64,000 nt of DNA, taken from the NCBI RefSeq assembly GCF_018812025.1, contig NC_063061.1, positions 5,941,796 through 6,005,795 of the forward strand. Direction: 5' to 3'. Each line of letters opens with the position of its first letter. Within the stretch, counting starts at the first letter, position 1. Positions 33,966 through 46,659 of this stretch are shown piece after piece. The translations under genes were made by a program, and so were the position numbers. A model generated the notes under the pieces. The model saw nothing but the letters and a program-made list of their open reading frames with translations. It made no database searches and had not been told where the DNA came from. The DNA comes from Megalobrama amblycephala (Eukaryota > Chordata > Actinopteri > Cypriniformes > Xenocyprididae).

Positions 33966-34872
33966 GAAGACCTCGCCAAAACAACAATCCAGCAGCTTTT
34001 CTGATGAACACTGGTCTGGTAGGAACTTTGCTCTATTGTTATTAGGGCTCAAACAGGGCTCACGGTCGCTGGAGGAATATGTTGTGGAATATTTGGACAT
34101 TGCTTATTATTCAGACTTGCCGGACTGTGCGCTGATAGACTTTTTCTGTGAGGGCATTAATCAGCCACTCAAATCACAACTCATTCGTGAGGGACCCCGT
34201 TCATCTCTAAGTCAGTTTTTGGATTATGCTTTAATGACTGTTGGTTCTCCGTTTACTGTGGGTGTCGCGGAGGAATGCGACACCTCGTCTAGTCATGTAA
34301 TGGCTGCCGCGCCAGAGGACACTCACAAAATGGCAGCTACCATAATAACAACACCAAATCAAGTTAGCACTGACTATCCTGAACCAAGTCAAGTCACCGC
34401 TGATCTCCATGAACAAAGTCAAGTCACAGTTGATCTTCATGAGCCAAGTCAAGCCACCGTTGATCTTCCAGAGTCCGCTCCAGCCTGTGAGTCCGCTCCA
34501 TCCCTGCATGCTCTTCCTGTCAGTCCTGTCATGGCCAAGAGGGCTGTCTTCACATTCTATGTTTTGGCTGTCCTGTATGCCTGGAGGATGCATTCAAGCT
34601 CTTTTGGCCATGGACCAGTCTGCCAGCCCGAACCCGCTGTCGTCCCAGAGCAGCCCGCTGATCACCCAGAGTCACGTCACTTCTCCGCTGATCACCCAGA
34701 GTCACGTCACGTCTCCGCTGATCGCCCAGAGTCACGTCACGTCTCCGCTGATCGCCCAGAGTCACGTCACGTCTCCGCTGATCTTCTAGAATCACGTCAC
34801 GTCTCTGGATCGGTCCGAAAGCGGAGAGGGTTGCGTTCCAGTGTGACTGATCCACCGCTGATTTCAGCATGA
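33934..34872 (+). pseudogene. Gag-like ORF of the LTR element (truncated element)
   Basis: An open frame of about 312 codons from an ATG just inside the LTR 3' end. The N-terminal half reads GLKQGSRSLEEYVVEYLDIA, CALIDFFCEGINQPLKSQLI and QFLDYALMTVGSPFTVGVAE, the retrotransposon Gag pattern common in fish Ty3/Gypsy copies. The middle has S-Q-V-T-x-D-L-H-E repeats. The C-terminal part has five 10-residue units of the form ADxPESRHVS (34666-34805), encoded by a 30-bp minisatellite. No protease, RT or integrase follows. The frame is intact, but the element is a fragment. Confidence 0.6.
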
Positions 34873-35430
34873 GCGGCTGGCATTCCTAAGCCAGCCGGTC
34901 AATACTCATTACAGTATTTCAGGGAAGTGACAAATGACCTATATAGGTGTATTAGTTGGAGAACATGTTGGCAGAAATACAAGTGAGCCGCGAGCACACA
35001 TTTGTTTCTGCATCAATAATAACGGACTCACGCATGCCTAATGTATGACACCTGTATGTCACTGTAATCGTCTTTACCTTCATTAAAATCGTCATCCATC
35101 AAAACGTTATTAGCAACACTGGTTTTCTTTAACTAACTGAAAGATGTAGTTTGCGTATACTATGTTACTGATGCGGTTGGGTGTTTTGAGTCGCCGGTCA
35201 GTCTGTTTTTCACACAGTGCGATGAGAAACGGTGTGGGCTGCTCTGAAACAATCGCATAATACGCAGAGAGGTGGTGTTTGTTAATATTTAATTTAACAA
35301 AAATTAAGTTATCTTCAGGCCCCCCTGGAGGATCACTGGCCTACACAGTCATTATGCTATATCACATCACCTTCTACTGGATGTATAATGAGCAGCAATA
35401 AACTACATTTTAGCATTTTATGCTGTCATA
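34873..35430. other. Interior of the inserted hAT-like element, no gene
   Basis: Non-coding sequence between the gag fragment and the right subterminal region of the 31121-35578 element. No domains were recognised. Confidence 0.4.
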
Positions 35431-35849
35431 CTTCTGTGGTTATTTTGGTGAAAGTAACTCAAAAGTAGTGTAACGCATTACAATTCAGAGACAGTAATAT
35501 TGTAATGTCACAAATTCAAATGACAGTAACTAGTAATATGTAATGTATTACATTTTGGAAGTAACTTGCCCAACTCTGGGTAGGATTATGGGATATAGAA
35601 TATGGTGATGCAGAATAAAGCATTATATGTGCATTTTAAGTACTAATAAACAGCCAATATCCTAGTAATATTCATGCTAATAAGCAAATAGTTAATAGTG
35701 AGTATTGGACCCTAAACTAGTGCTACTTAGTATTCTGTAAGAGATGTGAGAAGTTGTTTTGTGTGAGAAGTTTTTGTTTTACTGCCACTAGTGTTCATCC
35801 AAAAATAAAAAAAATAAGGTGTATTTTAGTACTATAAATAATATTACAA

Positions 35850-36175
35850 TAATAAAAATCATCCTGTCCAGACAACTTATTTTAAAATCAAAATAATATT
35901 ACAAAACATACTTTACAGTAAACATTTATTATTATTTTTTTTTTTTACAGTAATGTGAATGAGACTTTTTCACATTGCAATAATGTGTTAGGGAGTAAGT
36001 AGGTTATAGGGAGAGGGGTTTGATTTTGCTTTACTGTCATAAAACATAGTGTCACTGTGCTTCAAAATGTATATATTTAAGATACATATATCCCTTTTTA
36101 TTGTTTTTTTTTTTTTTTTTTTAGGAATTATGACCTGACTGTTTCTTGGCCGTTTTCATGAGATTCACCCAATGA
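35850..36175. repeat. Repeat fragments
   Basis: The GTAATGTGAATGAGACTTTT region is a frequent fish repeat type. From 36120, GACCTGACTGTTTCTTGG then CATGAGATTCACCC is the inverse of the family B start at 29420. T-runs lie at 35933-35947 and 36104-36122. Confidence 0.4.
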
Positions 36176-37836
36176 GCTGAGCAGGAAGGCTTATTTGGCT
36201 TCTGCTCTTCAATATTGCTGCCACAAGTTCAGAACAGACAGCACAATGAATGAGCAAAATCAAGTTGTCTCTCAGTCAATGTTTAACCTTGCACAGCCAT
36301 TCCAGGAAAAAATAACTGCGTTCAATGGCATGTTGGAGGTCAGCACATCATCACAAGTGCAATGTTGGCCCCAGATTTAATGAGATTGTGCCAGACTGTC
36401 TGTCTCAGAAAACAAAACAACAATCACTTGCTTGTTCTTTTTTGTGTCTTGGCATATTGATTTTCCTGCCACGTATTTCCTGTTTTCTGTCCAGGAGAAG
36501 AGCCTACGGCTGCACATACCACAATTAAACGAAAACACAAATCTTTTGATAGGCTATTATGCATCCAACAATTACAAGATTTTCCTGAAATTAAAGAACC
36601 TAAAAAAAAAAAAAAAAAAAAAAAAAGACCAAAAATTTTGATGCCAAGGGTAGGGCCATAGCTAGGGTATTCGGTGCTCTGGACAAGGACACTCAAATAT
36701 GATTGTTCCCTTACCATAGACACCCTTCCTAAAATGCAAGCCAATTATACTGAAAAAAAGAGTGTTATTATAATAGCACACTTATTTTTGTGCTGTTGAA
36801 TTTCTGTATTGCATTAAAATATATATATTTTTAACATTTTTAATTGATTGATTTTAAGATTAAAATTATAAAATTCATCTTAAAATAGCAGCGCATTTAC
36901 AGACTGTTTTTTTTTTTTTTTCTCTAAAATTTTCCATGGTCCCCCATCACCCCCGTTTGGACCCCTGGGTGTCCCCATATCCCAGTTTGAAAACCCTTGG
37001 CCTAGACCATTTATGGATTAATTATGACTGCCCACATTCAACCTCTATTCAATATACAACTTAACAACTTGACCCAATGAATGGCAGACAGTGTGAATTA
37101 TGCATGTGGTCTTCATGAAATGAGCTTAACCAGTCATAAGAGATATAATTTACATATAGAATTTGAAAAGGTGCACAAGCAAATACATGCTGTTAAATTT
37201 TAAGTCAGAGAGGGAGAAAAGGGTAATGTAAAACTAAAAAAAAAAATTGACTTCATGGAGAAAAGAAAAGATACAAAAGTGTAAAATACAACCTTTTTAA
37301 ATTGCCCCAGACTGCAATGTGTTATAACTTTAGCTGATCTGAGTCCATAGAGCTCAATGGGTGGGAAGGAAGGTTATGCAGTTTTTATACAAATTTAACA
37401 GTTTATAATCTATTTGATTCTCATTAACCATGCTCCACAGTAGTTTATGATCACCGAAACAGAATGCTCTGGGCCAAAACAGCTGCAAAACCCCCATGTT
37501 TCAATTAACAACTCATTTATGGAATTAAAAGATTAAAGAGCACTGCTGGCATTCCATGTTTCTAACTCTAAAGCAAACAGACATGCAACATTCCATTATC
37601 CCTCCAGGACTCTGGAACAGTCACAGTAGTAATATGTGCTTTCCAAAGCCAGAGGAAAATTATATTTGATTTAAAGTGGTGGAAAACTTTTCACCAGAGG
37701 TGAGATTTATTTATTTTGCATGTGAAAGACATTGGAGTGAAAATCATTAAATAATCCTATATTATTTAAATAGTTGCACCACTGTAGCAAATGTATTTTC
37801 AGTGTGAAAACCTGCATCATCTACAGTCTAGTCAAA
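36176..37836. other. No gene recognised
   Basis: Intron-like sequence with poly(A) at 36602-36626 and a T-run at 36907-36921. Small ORFs at 36195-36528 lack motifs. Confidence 0.4.
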
Positions 37837-37841
37837 CCAAG

Positions 37842-38330
37842 TGTAATGATGAGTCGGCAGAGTGTGGATCCATTTGCAGCGTTTATTTAGAAAAATCAAC
37901 AAAGCAGAACAGGGCAAAGGCAGAGGCAGAAACAGGAACAGGCAATGGTCGTGGCAGGCGGCAGACAAGCAGAGTCAAGGGACAGGCAGAGATCAGGGCA
38001 GGCGGCAATACAAACACAGTCCAGGAAACAGGCAGGAATCAGGGCAGGCGGCGATGGGTCACAAGAGATAAACAGTCCAGACGATAACAGATAGCAGTCC
38101 ACAGAAAAACGCTCAGTAATGATCACCTCGGCAAATCAAGACTTCGCGGTGTATGTGTGTGTGTGTGTGTCTTAAATAGTGTGGATGTGATGTGTTGCAG
38201 GTGTGTGCGTAATCAGTCCCAGGAATGAGGGCCCATGGGAAATGTAGTCCGAATAGTAACTGTTCAGTATTCCGGAGATGGCTCCCTCCGATGGTCCGGA
38301 GGAGGAACCGAGGGAGCCACATTCGTGACA
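37842..38330 (-). mobile_element. Solo LTR, minus orientation
   Basis: Flanked by a perfect 5-bp duplication CCAAG (37837-37841 and 38331-38335). On minus it reads TGTCACGAATGTGGCTCCC to CCGACTCATTACA. A TCTAAATAAACGC polyadenylation signal lies near the end, with TGCCTG-rich repeats before it. The 489-bp element has no internal region, so it is a recombination product. It is related in layout to the LTR at 33533. Confidence 0.8.
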
Positions 38331-38335
38331 CCAAG

Positions 38336-41300
38336 TGCTAAACATGCTAAAATGGTGCTGTGCTGTATTTAAATTGATTATTTATTTGCAGTGCTGAACT
38401 TTGTTTATTAGGCTCATTACAGTTTTTGCTTTACTCAAAAAAGCCAAGAAAAAATGCCTTTTACTGGGAGTGGACAGTGGATCACATGAAGAAATGGAGG
38501 GGGGAAAAAAAATATCTCTCTGACATACTGATATTTGCAATTATAAGTTCATCGTAATTGTGATCATTTCCAAACAAGACATTTTTGCAGGTGCATATAC
38601 AATTGCTGTGTGAATGTTAAAATGTTACAGTCTACATGGTACAATACTATTCTTTTAAAAGAGCAAGGAAAATCCTGTTTGATGTTGCCATTTTAATTCA
38701 AACTGAATAGTCTTATCATAGCAACACTATTATTGGAAATATTTTCTCTTTACAAACTTAATAAAGTCCAAATACTTTTAAACTTCATTCAGTAAATATT
38801 GATCCCTTTAACACACTACTTTGATCTGTGTGCGGTTTGTTCCCTGTGCTCATATATTCAGAGTCAACTCTGTGCCCATAACTTACTGAATACAGATCAA
38901 TACTGAATGTTTAAAAATCATTCATACAGCTTTACCCTATAGTCCCAGTGTTTCAAATCATAGCCAAGGCACTTCTGCTGAATGTCAGAAAAGCTGTTGT
39001 GTTAGCACTTATTATGAAATTCTGTATTACAAAGGATTTCATTATTGTCATTTTGATTTCATGGTCCTCTTTGGTGATCTGAGAAATATCTGAATATAAC
39101 TGATGTCACTGGTTTTAGACAAAACACACAGACAGTGGAATCTAAAATGAAAAAAAAAATCTAGCTGTGCATGTAATAGTCACGTAGAAATAAGAAAAAC
39201 ACTCAATACCATAGCAACTGCATCGCAATGCCCTTTCAATCACTCGCAACACCCTAGCATTGTGGTGGCAACTTCTGCAAGAGAAAGAACCACTCAAATC
39301 ACAATTTTGATTCAAACCCCCACGCTTTTTCCTGAATGACAGTGATTCACCTTTGTCTATTAAACCTTTGACAAAATCACACCAGAACACTCAAATCTGA
39401 GTTGGCGCTATCGCTGACCCAGAGAAAGCAGTTGTCATGTGTAAGTATGAAACATTTTTTTTTCCAAGTAAAATGGAGAAGGAGTAAACGTTTACTTTTT
39501 ACTTTACCTTGACATTATAACAATACAAAGCAGGTTGAAAATCTGCGAACTTGCACTTTAAGCCACTGAGCAGCAGTCTTTGTCACATTTTCTATAGCCT
39601 GACCCTGGACAGACTCTTCTTTAATGCATGAAAACACATTGTAGAATGTGTATATATTGGGAAAAAAAAAGAAAAAAAAAAAAGGTTTGACACTGACTTC
39701 ACTTGAAAAGACTATCACGAAAAAGAGCCCAAAACAGACATGCCGCTATAAGGAGGCGATAAATCATGATCAATAATTTAGATTCTCTACTAGATGTTCT
39801 ACTTAACACAAAGGCTTTAACATGTGCCTCACTAATCAGGAGAGATAGAACATTTTAAAAGCTGCGTCGGAAAGCTTCCATTTTTTTCAAACTACTGCAT
39901 TAGCAAGTGCTACACGTGATACACGGTGATGTGTTAAGACAACACGTAAGGAGCAAAGACAGAACATTTTTGGTTACAATGTGGTTGCACCTGAGTGTTA
40001 CTTCTGGCTCAAAAGGCCTAAAAATGTTTGAGAGAGGCTAACTTACTGAGTGAAGAAAAAGCATGAGTGAATTTGGTGACGACGCTAAAAATTATGCTAT
40101 ATTCACTTGCAGAAGATAATCTGAGTCAATTATGATCTCTAAAGATTGAGACACCAAATTTTTTCGAGTTAGCCTCTGAGAAATTCTGAGAGGCATGTGG
40201 GAGATTGGCAAATAAACCATGCACTTATACAATGCAATTATGCCCTTGCCCATAATGGTCCGGAAACATCAACTTTCTTGTCCCTGGGAGCTCTAGCTAA
40301 CAACTTCTCTACAACACGCCATCCCCGCGGGCAAACACAATGAGAGTGACAAGCCTTCATTAAAGCATCCAAATTCAAATGTTATTCTTAGCCTTGGGAG
40401 CACTGAAGCCATATTAAATGAATTCATATGAGACAGGGCCTAGAAGAGAATGAAGTTACACCCCCCTTTCAGTAATACAGTATATCTAGTGTGCCACCAC
40501 ATAGGGCCTATTCATGTGCCACCTTCATTATCAGCACAATCCCTGCAGACAAGCACTACTGTATTGAAAACTCTGCTTAGATTTACAGTTCTGATTAAGG
40601 CTTATGTATCGTGTAATTCAAATGCTTGAGATGACAGGCCGGGGAAAGGGTGAATAAATGATTCAGTTAGTTTTTGCTGATGTTTAACACCTTTTGGGAG
40701 TGAAAAAAGTGCTAATAGAAAAACAAGTATATATTAACTTGTGACGAGAAAATAATCTTTAAATCGCTAGAAAGCTATTTTTGACACTGTTCTGTACTTG
40801 TCTTACGGTTAAAATGCAATGTATTCAGACTATTGCGCATGATAAACTAGCAACATGTCACTGTGCTACGTTATTGGCTTTCTGGCAAGAGCAGTCTCTT
40901 CCTTCAGGGTAAAAGGATTTCATAAATATTTTTAAGCTATGCACGTACTGCAAATGTGAAATTCATGTATGTTTAATGCATCGGCCGTGCTACCGTTAAA
41001 CTCTGAACACAGCAGAGTCAGCAAAAATGTCTCTACTTTAATAAATTGCATACGGTTCAGTAGGGCACAGATCAACATCTAGCATCGATTTGGGAATCTT
41101 TTCAAGCATATAGTGGTTTCTCACAATCATTTCTGCAGCGCTTCAAGAATCGCCATTTCTCATACATTCAGGAGTAAGCCTTTTCTTTTTGTTATGGGAA
41201 ACCTCAAGGTTATGGCGGTCTGATAAATTAGCAGTAATATGATGATATAGTACCTTTTTCCTGTAGGTTGATGGCCATTTATAACATTGGAGATGAGGTT

Positions 41301-41810
41301 AAAGTTTTGGAGAGATAAAAACCAATCCTAACTCGGAGATACAGATGACCAATCTCTCATTGTGACTGTGCACAAGCAGCCCAGGTGCTGTGTTGAAATG
41401 GCTGCTGGAATTGGCCTACTCTGTCTATGGCAGCTGAACACATTGCTCTGGACAGCTCCTGGCCAAGCTAGTCACAATTCAATCCCCTGACTCATTCATC
41501 AAGCACTTGGGGTGTTTGGGTCACAGGCTGGCCAGTTCCCCATCGTCCCGCTCATCCGGAGTCCTCCATCGATAAGAAGACATTAGTCTACATCTGCCAG
41601 CTCATCTGAAAGGGCTGGAGAAGTCAGGCAGGATTTGTTTTCAGTTTGACAACCTGCTGTCCACCTGAATTCAAAATCTCCCCAAAGCATTGATTTAAGT
41701 AGCCAGATAACAGAATGCTTGTGTAATGCATAAGTTCACCATTTGGTTGTGTGAAAAACCCATATACATGCATTGCAATTGAGTGGCGTAATAAAATTAG
41801 ATTGCTCTCA
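38336..41810. other. Repeat-poor intron 3' of the gabra3 exon
   Basis: About 3.5 kb with few recognisable repeats (short A-runs near 39150 and 39660). No ORF with motifs, and no second receptor exon recognised. It is the longest relatively clean stretch of the window, so conserved regulatory elements would be easiest to look for here. Confidence 0.45.
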
Positions 41811-41814
41811 TTGG

Positions 41815-42428
41815 CCCTGTTTTCACCTGGTATTAAGATGCCTTTTGGTTGATTGGATCACAAGTGGACGACACTAAATACAGGTGTGAACGGGGTGTAA
41901 AAAGTTTTGAGCTTGTCCAATTTCGACCACTTCCAGAGGTAGTCGAAAACACATTCAAGTGACCTTGACAGTTGAAACACTCATACTCTCCACCTACTGA
42001 CTTAACGCGTAAACATTACGGGAAGCGCACTAGCCAGACGGGATTTAAAGTTTGTTGGCTGAAGACTCAAGTTTGGTTTGAAGATGAAGCATGCTGTTCT
42101 CTCACCATTCCTGATTTCTAATACACACCGCGTTCGGTGTGTTCTTGTGGCTGTCAGAGCAGAAACGAAAGCTCATGCTCTCTGTATGTTTTCCGTCGTC
42201 TCCGGTCGCGTTCGTATGTAAAATGCGTGAGCTTATTTTGTCCATTAGATTGAAAGATCTGAAAAAAAACAAAACATACATTTACCCGCCCATAGACCCT
42301 TCCCTCGAAGAAATCAGGGCAGAAGTGGTTGAAAGTGGACAAAAGAGGTTAAATGGGATGGGATTGTTTCTCCCCCGTCCACTTGTGATCCGATTAACCA
42401 AAAACGCATCTTAATATCAGGGGGAAAC
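41815..42428. mobile_element. MITE close to the gabra3 splice donor
   Basis: The left block TATTAAGATGCCTTTTGGTT then GATCACAAGTGGAC is inverse to the right block GTCCACTTGTGATCCGATTA then GCATCTTAATATCAGG. The element is about 610 bp. The plus-strand ORF at 42139-42414 overlaps the right TIR and is not a gene. Its right edge is about 142 bp downstream of the exon's donor in the transcribed orientation. Confidence 0.65.
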
Positions 42429-42550
42429 TGAGTCAACTAAGCTGTCTAAACTGCAAACACCTAAAGTCACCACTTGATTCCATTGTAGACTGGATGCGGA
42501 AACTATGCAATGAAGTTGTTCAACATGCATCAAGGCCTTTACAGAGACTA

Positions 42551-42830
<280 letters not shown>

Positions 42831-43603
42831 GCCCTTTTAAAACTTCACTTCACCCCCCAAGTTTCCCCATTCAACTGATGTAATGTCCTCTTAGTGAGAC
42901 AGCCTGCTCTGGTGTGTGAAGCACTTCACCAATCTCTGCAAATGACTCAAGAGCGGGAAAAAAGATTCTGACTTCTGCTCAGACTTGACATTTAACAGAG
43001 CTTCCTGTTTGGCTGGCCATGATTGGTTGAGATGCTTTTCTCAGTTGTACACTTCAATAATTCATCGCACTTTAAAGAGAGATACAGCCTTGTCGGTGTG
43101 AGATCCTTAAGGCTCCTTCAAAAGTTCAAACTCGAATGATTGCGTTTTCACAGCTGTCGCTGGAGGGATAAAACAAGCTTTTTTCCAAGAGTTATCTCTC
43201 TGACCATATTGCCAGCATGGAACAGGGGACACTGTCCTCAGTGAACCTTTGCTTGGTTGGGAGAAGGAATCATCTCAAATCCACAGTGTCTTTTCCAGTG
43301 ATGAGTATTGCTCATGTTTTATGACCTCCATTATTGATGATGCAATCCTCTACAGGTCCTCTATGGGAACAAACATCAAAAGAAATCTTGTCTGCTAGCA
43401 TTTGCTTTTAATAAATCATCTAATGCAATGAATAAAAATAGTGGCAAAAATTCAAAGTTCTTCATGAATGTTGAAATCTTTAGAGGGCAGCATTAATCAC
43501 TGAGTAGGATCTCTAACTGATTCTTGTAATTAAGTATGCGACCGCAAACAATTACAGGACATGTTTTTTTATGTTCTGCATTTCAACAGAGAACTATGAG
43601 TCT

Positions 43604-43638
43604 TTGGACCTTGTGAAGACACGCTTCACAAGGTCCAA
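43604..43638. repeat. 15-bp perfect-stem hairpin
   Basis: TTGGACCTTGTGAAG, a 5-nt spacer ACACG, then CTTCACAAGGTCCAA. It is overlapped at its right arm by the direct duplication beginning at 43634. Confidence 0.85.
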
Positions 43639-43689
43639 TTTGCTGGAATGTTATTTGAGAATCCAATTTGCTGGAATGTTATTTGAGAA
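43634..43689. repeat. 28-bp direct tandem duplication
   Basis: TCCAATTTGCTGGAATG then TTATTTGAGAA occurs twice without a gap (43634-43661 and 43662-43689), apparently identical. It starts inside the right arm of the hairpin. Confidence 0.85.
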
Positions 43690-44200
43690 GCAACAGACGA
43701 AAATATATGTTGCTAAGTCAATCAGAAATGTCAAGAAGCTCCAGCGTGAAGGCGGAAAACAAGTCAGATAAAATCACTCATTACAAATGCCTTCTAGCCT
43801 TCAGTAGAAGGTTTTGCCACCATGGCACGAATCATACTGGCTGTTGCTCATTGAATGATGGTTGCAGCATTAAAACATGTATGCTCCTCATGCCTCTGTA
43901 CATCATTTATTTAGTAAGCTCCAGACTTCAGTCTGAAGTTATTTTCAGATTAAAAATCTGTAGGCACCACACAGTAATCTCCACACCATGATGAGTGAGG
44001 AACAAAGTGAAAGCTGACATCAAATTATATCTACATAAAAAAAGCACAGGAATAAGTTCAAGCAACATTAATTAAATTCAATGCTTTTTAAGAGTGAACA
44101 TGAAATCAATACAGATTAATAACAGAATAATCCCAAACAATCTCAAAATGCATCATGTATCACAGATTGTTTTTCGTCACTAAGACAGGCTAGGACACAC

Positions 44201-45880
44201 TTTCGACAAGGCCTTGGAACTTAACGCGGCTTATCACCAAAACAGGGAGTGGAGCTGGAGCGGAGTGATTACAGAATGCTTTGAGCAAGGAGGGGAAATT
44301 ACCGTCGCTCCACTACACTCACATACTTTGCTCAGAGTCCCCTTAACTCAGCAGAGTGAATCTAACTTAATCGTCTTCTGTCTCGAATTTAAGATCTCTA
44401 CAAATGATTAATATAATTAAAGACATTTGTTATTTAATATTTTTAAGACTTTTTATAGCATTAAATGTTAATGAATTTAAGATATTTTAATACTGTTTAA
44501 GGGCCCTGTGAAGTGTTTGTAGCCTAGAAATGCATTAAACATTTGTTGGGTCAGGTGTGTGCAGTAATGTACAGTAAAATGCTGTTTCTATTTTGAAGTG
44601 AAAAGTTAAAATTAGATCCATGGGGTAAGATGACTGATGCATGGTTGAGGCAGAAGCTCCATAGTGGGGTCATCATTTATGAATTATTATAATTCAAGGA
44701 GATGTTATTTAATAATTCTATGAATTAAATGCATGTTTCAAACTATTTCCTTCTTCATCATGACCTACAGACCAAAAGTGTTGAATCATTCAACCTAATT
44801 AATAGTTTATTGATATTTTAAATATACACAGAATTGCATTTTATTCATGCATTTATGCAACTGTTGCTTATTTTGTCTGTCATTATTGAACTAAACTGTT
44901 TGACAGAAAGAATGGGATAATGTTTGGAGCATGCACGTTACAAAACACACACAATTGCAAAAGCCCATATGCACTACTAGCCCTGAATATTTCTTTTATT
45001 TTGAGTCTTACATAGATTGTGTTTGTTCATTCTAAAAACGGTGCAAGACTTCAGTGAAGTTTAGCATATAAAATAAGACAGTAAGAAGTAAATAAAAATA
45101 TTTAAAAAGCCTGATAATAAATTATGCACAATACTGCATACTGGGTCATCCAAAACAATATTTCTCACCAAAATATGGACAAAATTAAAAACAAAACAAT
45201 GCAAATATTGCTATGAACCCATCAAAAATGACACTTTGATAGATGATGTACTACACCTCTCCTTCTGCTCATTTTTGTTTCCCTAATTTGCATATATTTT
45301 ATGATAATAATATTTGTTTATAGCTCGTACCTACAAGACTGATGTTCCCTGTATGTAGATGTTAACAAATCAGCACTAACATGGTTTCTGCTGCATGATT
45401 TCATAAAGTAACAAATAAATAAAGCACTATTGCTTCAAGGCAAATTGAAATGGGACAAGAAACAGAAGTTTATGGTTAATGAGAATGATTGTGACAAGGT
45501 GTTGGCGAAGAGCATTGGTCACTTTGGAATGCGATCAGACAAGCACAGATGTTTCCACAATGCAACCCAATGAGAGGGTCATTTGCTTGAAGCTTTTTCA
45601 GAAAGCTGTACAGAAGGCTGTTGTTTTGGTCAGACAAAGGAGAAATGTGTCATGTGGATAAAGCACTAGCAATTAGTGCACATGACCCTATTTGCCATGC
45701 TGTGGTGATCATATTTTCCTCATTTTCTTTATTTGTTGCTACTGACACTTTCAGTAGCTCCTCACTGCAGTACATGAGATCCAGGGGGTGAAGATGGGTA
45801 GGTTTAGGGATCAGTGTTTGGTGTAGGCAGTCAGTACTGTGACTGACATGACCAATAAAATCTTAAGAATCGGCTTCAGG
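44201..45880. other. No gene recognised
   Basis: AT-rich intron-like DNA without recognised repeats or coding signals. Confidence 0.4.
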
Positions 45881-45884
45881 GTGG

Positions 45885-46090
45885 CACTGGCTTGGCTCCA
45901 AATGTGACGTCATTTGAATGTGGGCCGGGTTGGATGTTCAACTTGCTCCAACATGCAGCAAGACGCTTCTCATATGTAAAGTGGGAGGAGTTGGATCTGG
46001 ATCCAACCTTGCCCCCTGGATCTTGTTTTCTGCAGTTAGGACCATCTCGACACTTGCAGATTGATGCAAGGGTTTTCAATGGGAAAATTT
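45885..46090 (+). repeat. Repeat-derived segment (tentative)
   Basis: The 66-codon frame (MFNLLQHAARRFSYVKWEEL, then PPGSCFLQLGP and LQIDARVFNGK) reads like translations of a fish interspersed repeat rather than a host protein. No start context or splice sites support a gene. Confidence 0.3.
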
Positions 46091-46659
46091 GAGAGAAAAA
46101 AAGTAATTTTATAAAATTTTAATTTAGGATATAAAGTATTTATTTATCTTATTTTTATTTTTGTATTATTATTTTTTTTTAAGTATACAATTCTTTTATG
46201 TTAAAATTCATTCTCAATAAACCCAGTTTATTGTTCTTTGACTACCATTAGTATGCCATTCATGGGTTTATCTTCCCCAAAGGTGTAAACATTGAACCCC
46301 TCACGCACCATCAAACCATTGAGACGGTCCGCTCAGATCTGTCAATCTCTTTCTATCTCAACCTATATCAAGAGTTTGTGGCATGGCTACTCCAGCAGAC
46401 TGACCCAGAGGGTTTTTAGCTGGTGTGGGACCATGTCTGATGCATTACAAGAAAAAAAGAAATTGGCTTCGGTTACAGAAGTGCAAGCCAAAATTTGCTG
46501 CATTTAGACCATCAAAAATTAAACAGGTCATGAACACATCAAGACAAACTGTGCATTGTGATGCAACGCGCTACAATGGTTGCTTCAATACAACATCATA
46601 ATGCATCTGCTCAGAAAGACCATTGTACCAGTTTATAATGTTTACTCAGCCTCAAAGAG

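Larger units (their letters stand above)
31121..35578. mobile_element. hAT-like element inserted in the outer MITE
   Basis: Flanked by 8-bp GGTAGGAT at 31113-31120 and 35579-35586. The ends CTGTGTTGGGAGTAAC and GTAACTTGCCCAACTCTG are inverted with one terminal mismatch, and ACATTACAAAAGTAAT-type sequence mirrors inside. The 4458-bp length is mostly later insertions: a Tc1-like copy, an LTR with a gag ORF, and repeat pieces. I see no hAT transposase ORF. Confidence 0.65.
31010..35714. mobile_element. Outer MITE, host of a four-level nest
   Basis: The left end TAGGGTCCAATTCTC and right end GAGTATTGGACCCTA are inverted repeats. Its two halves (31010-31120 and 35579-35714) together match the unbroken copy at 15625-15865. 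All sequence between them was inserted later. No coding content of its own. Confidence 0.65.
42831..44200. other. Intron 5' of the gabra3 exon, with local rearrangement
   Basis: Mostly unique sequence. A hairpin and a direct duplication at 43604-43689 are listed separately. ORFs across 43571-43991 arise in this non-coding DNA. Confidence 0.45.

Noticed and set aside
31121..35578. The whole nest as one large autonomous transposon with cargo
   Set aside because: Internal pieces have their own ends and target duplications, so they are separate later insertions rather than cargo of one system.
37471..37500. CTGGGCCAAAACAG, considered as a piece of the preceding gabra3 exon
   Set aside because: Wrong side of the known exon for the minus strand and no coding continuation or splice sites.
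42139..42414. Plus-strand ORF next to the receptor exon
   Set aside because: Covers the right half and TIR of the MITE at 41815-42428; no exon-like boundaries.
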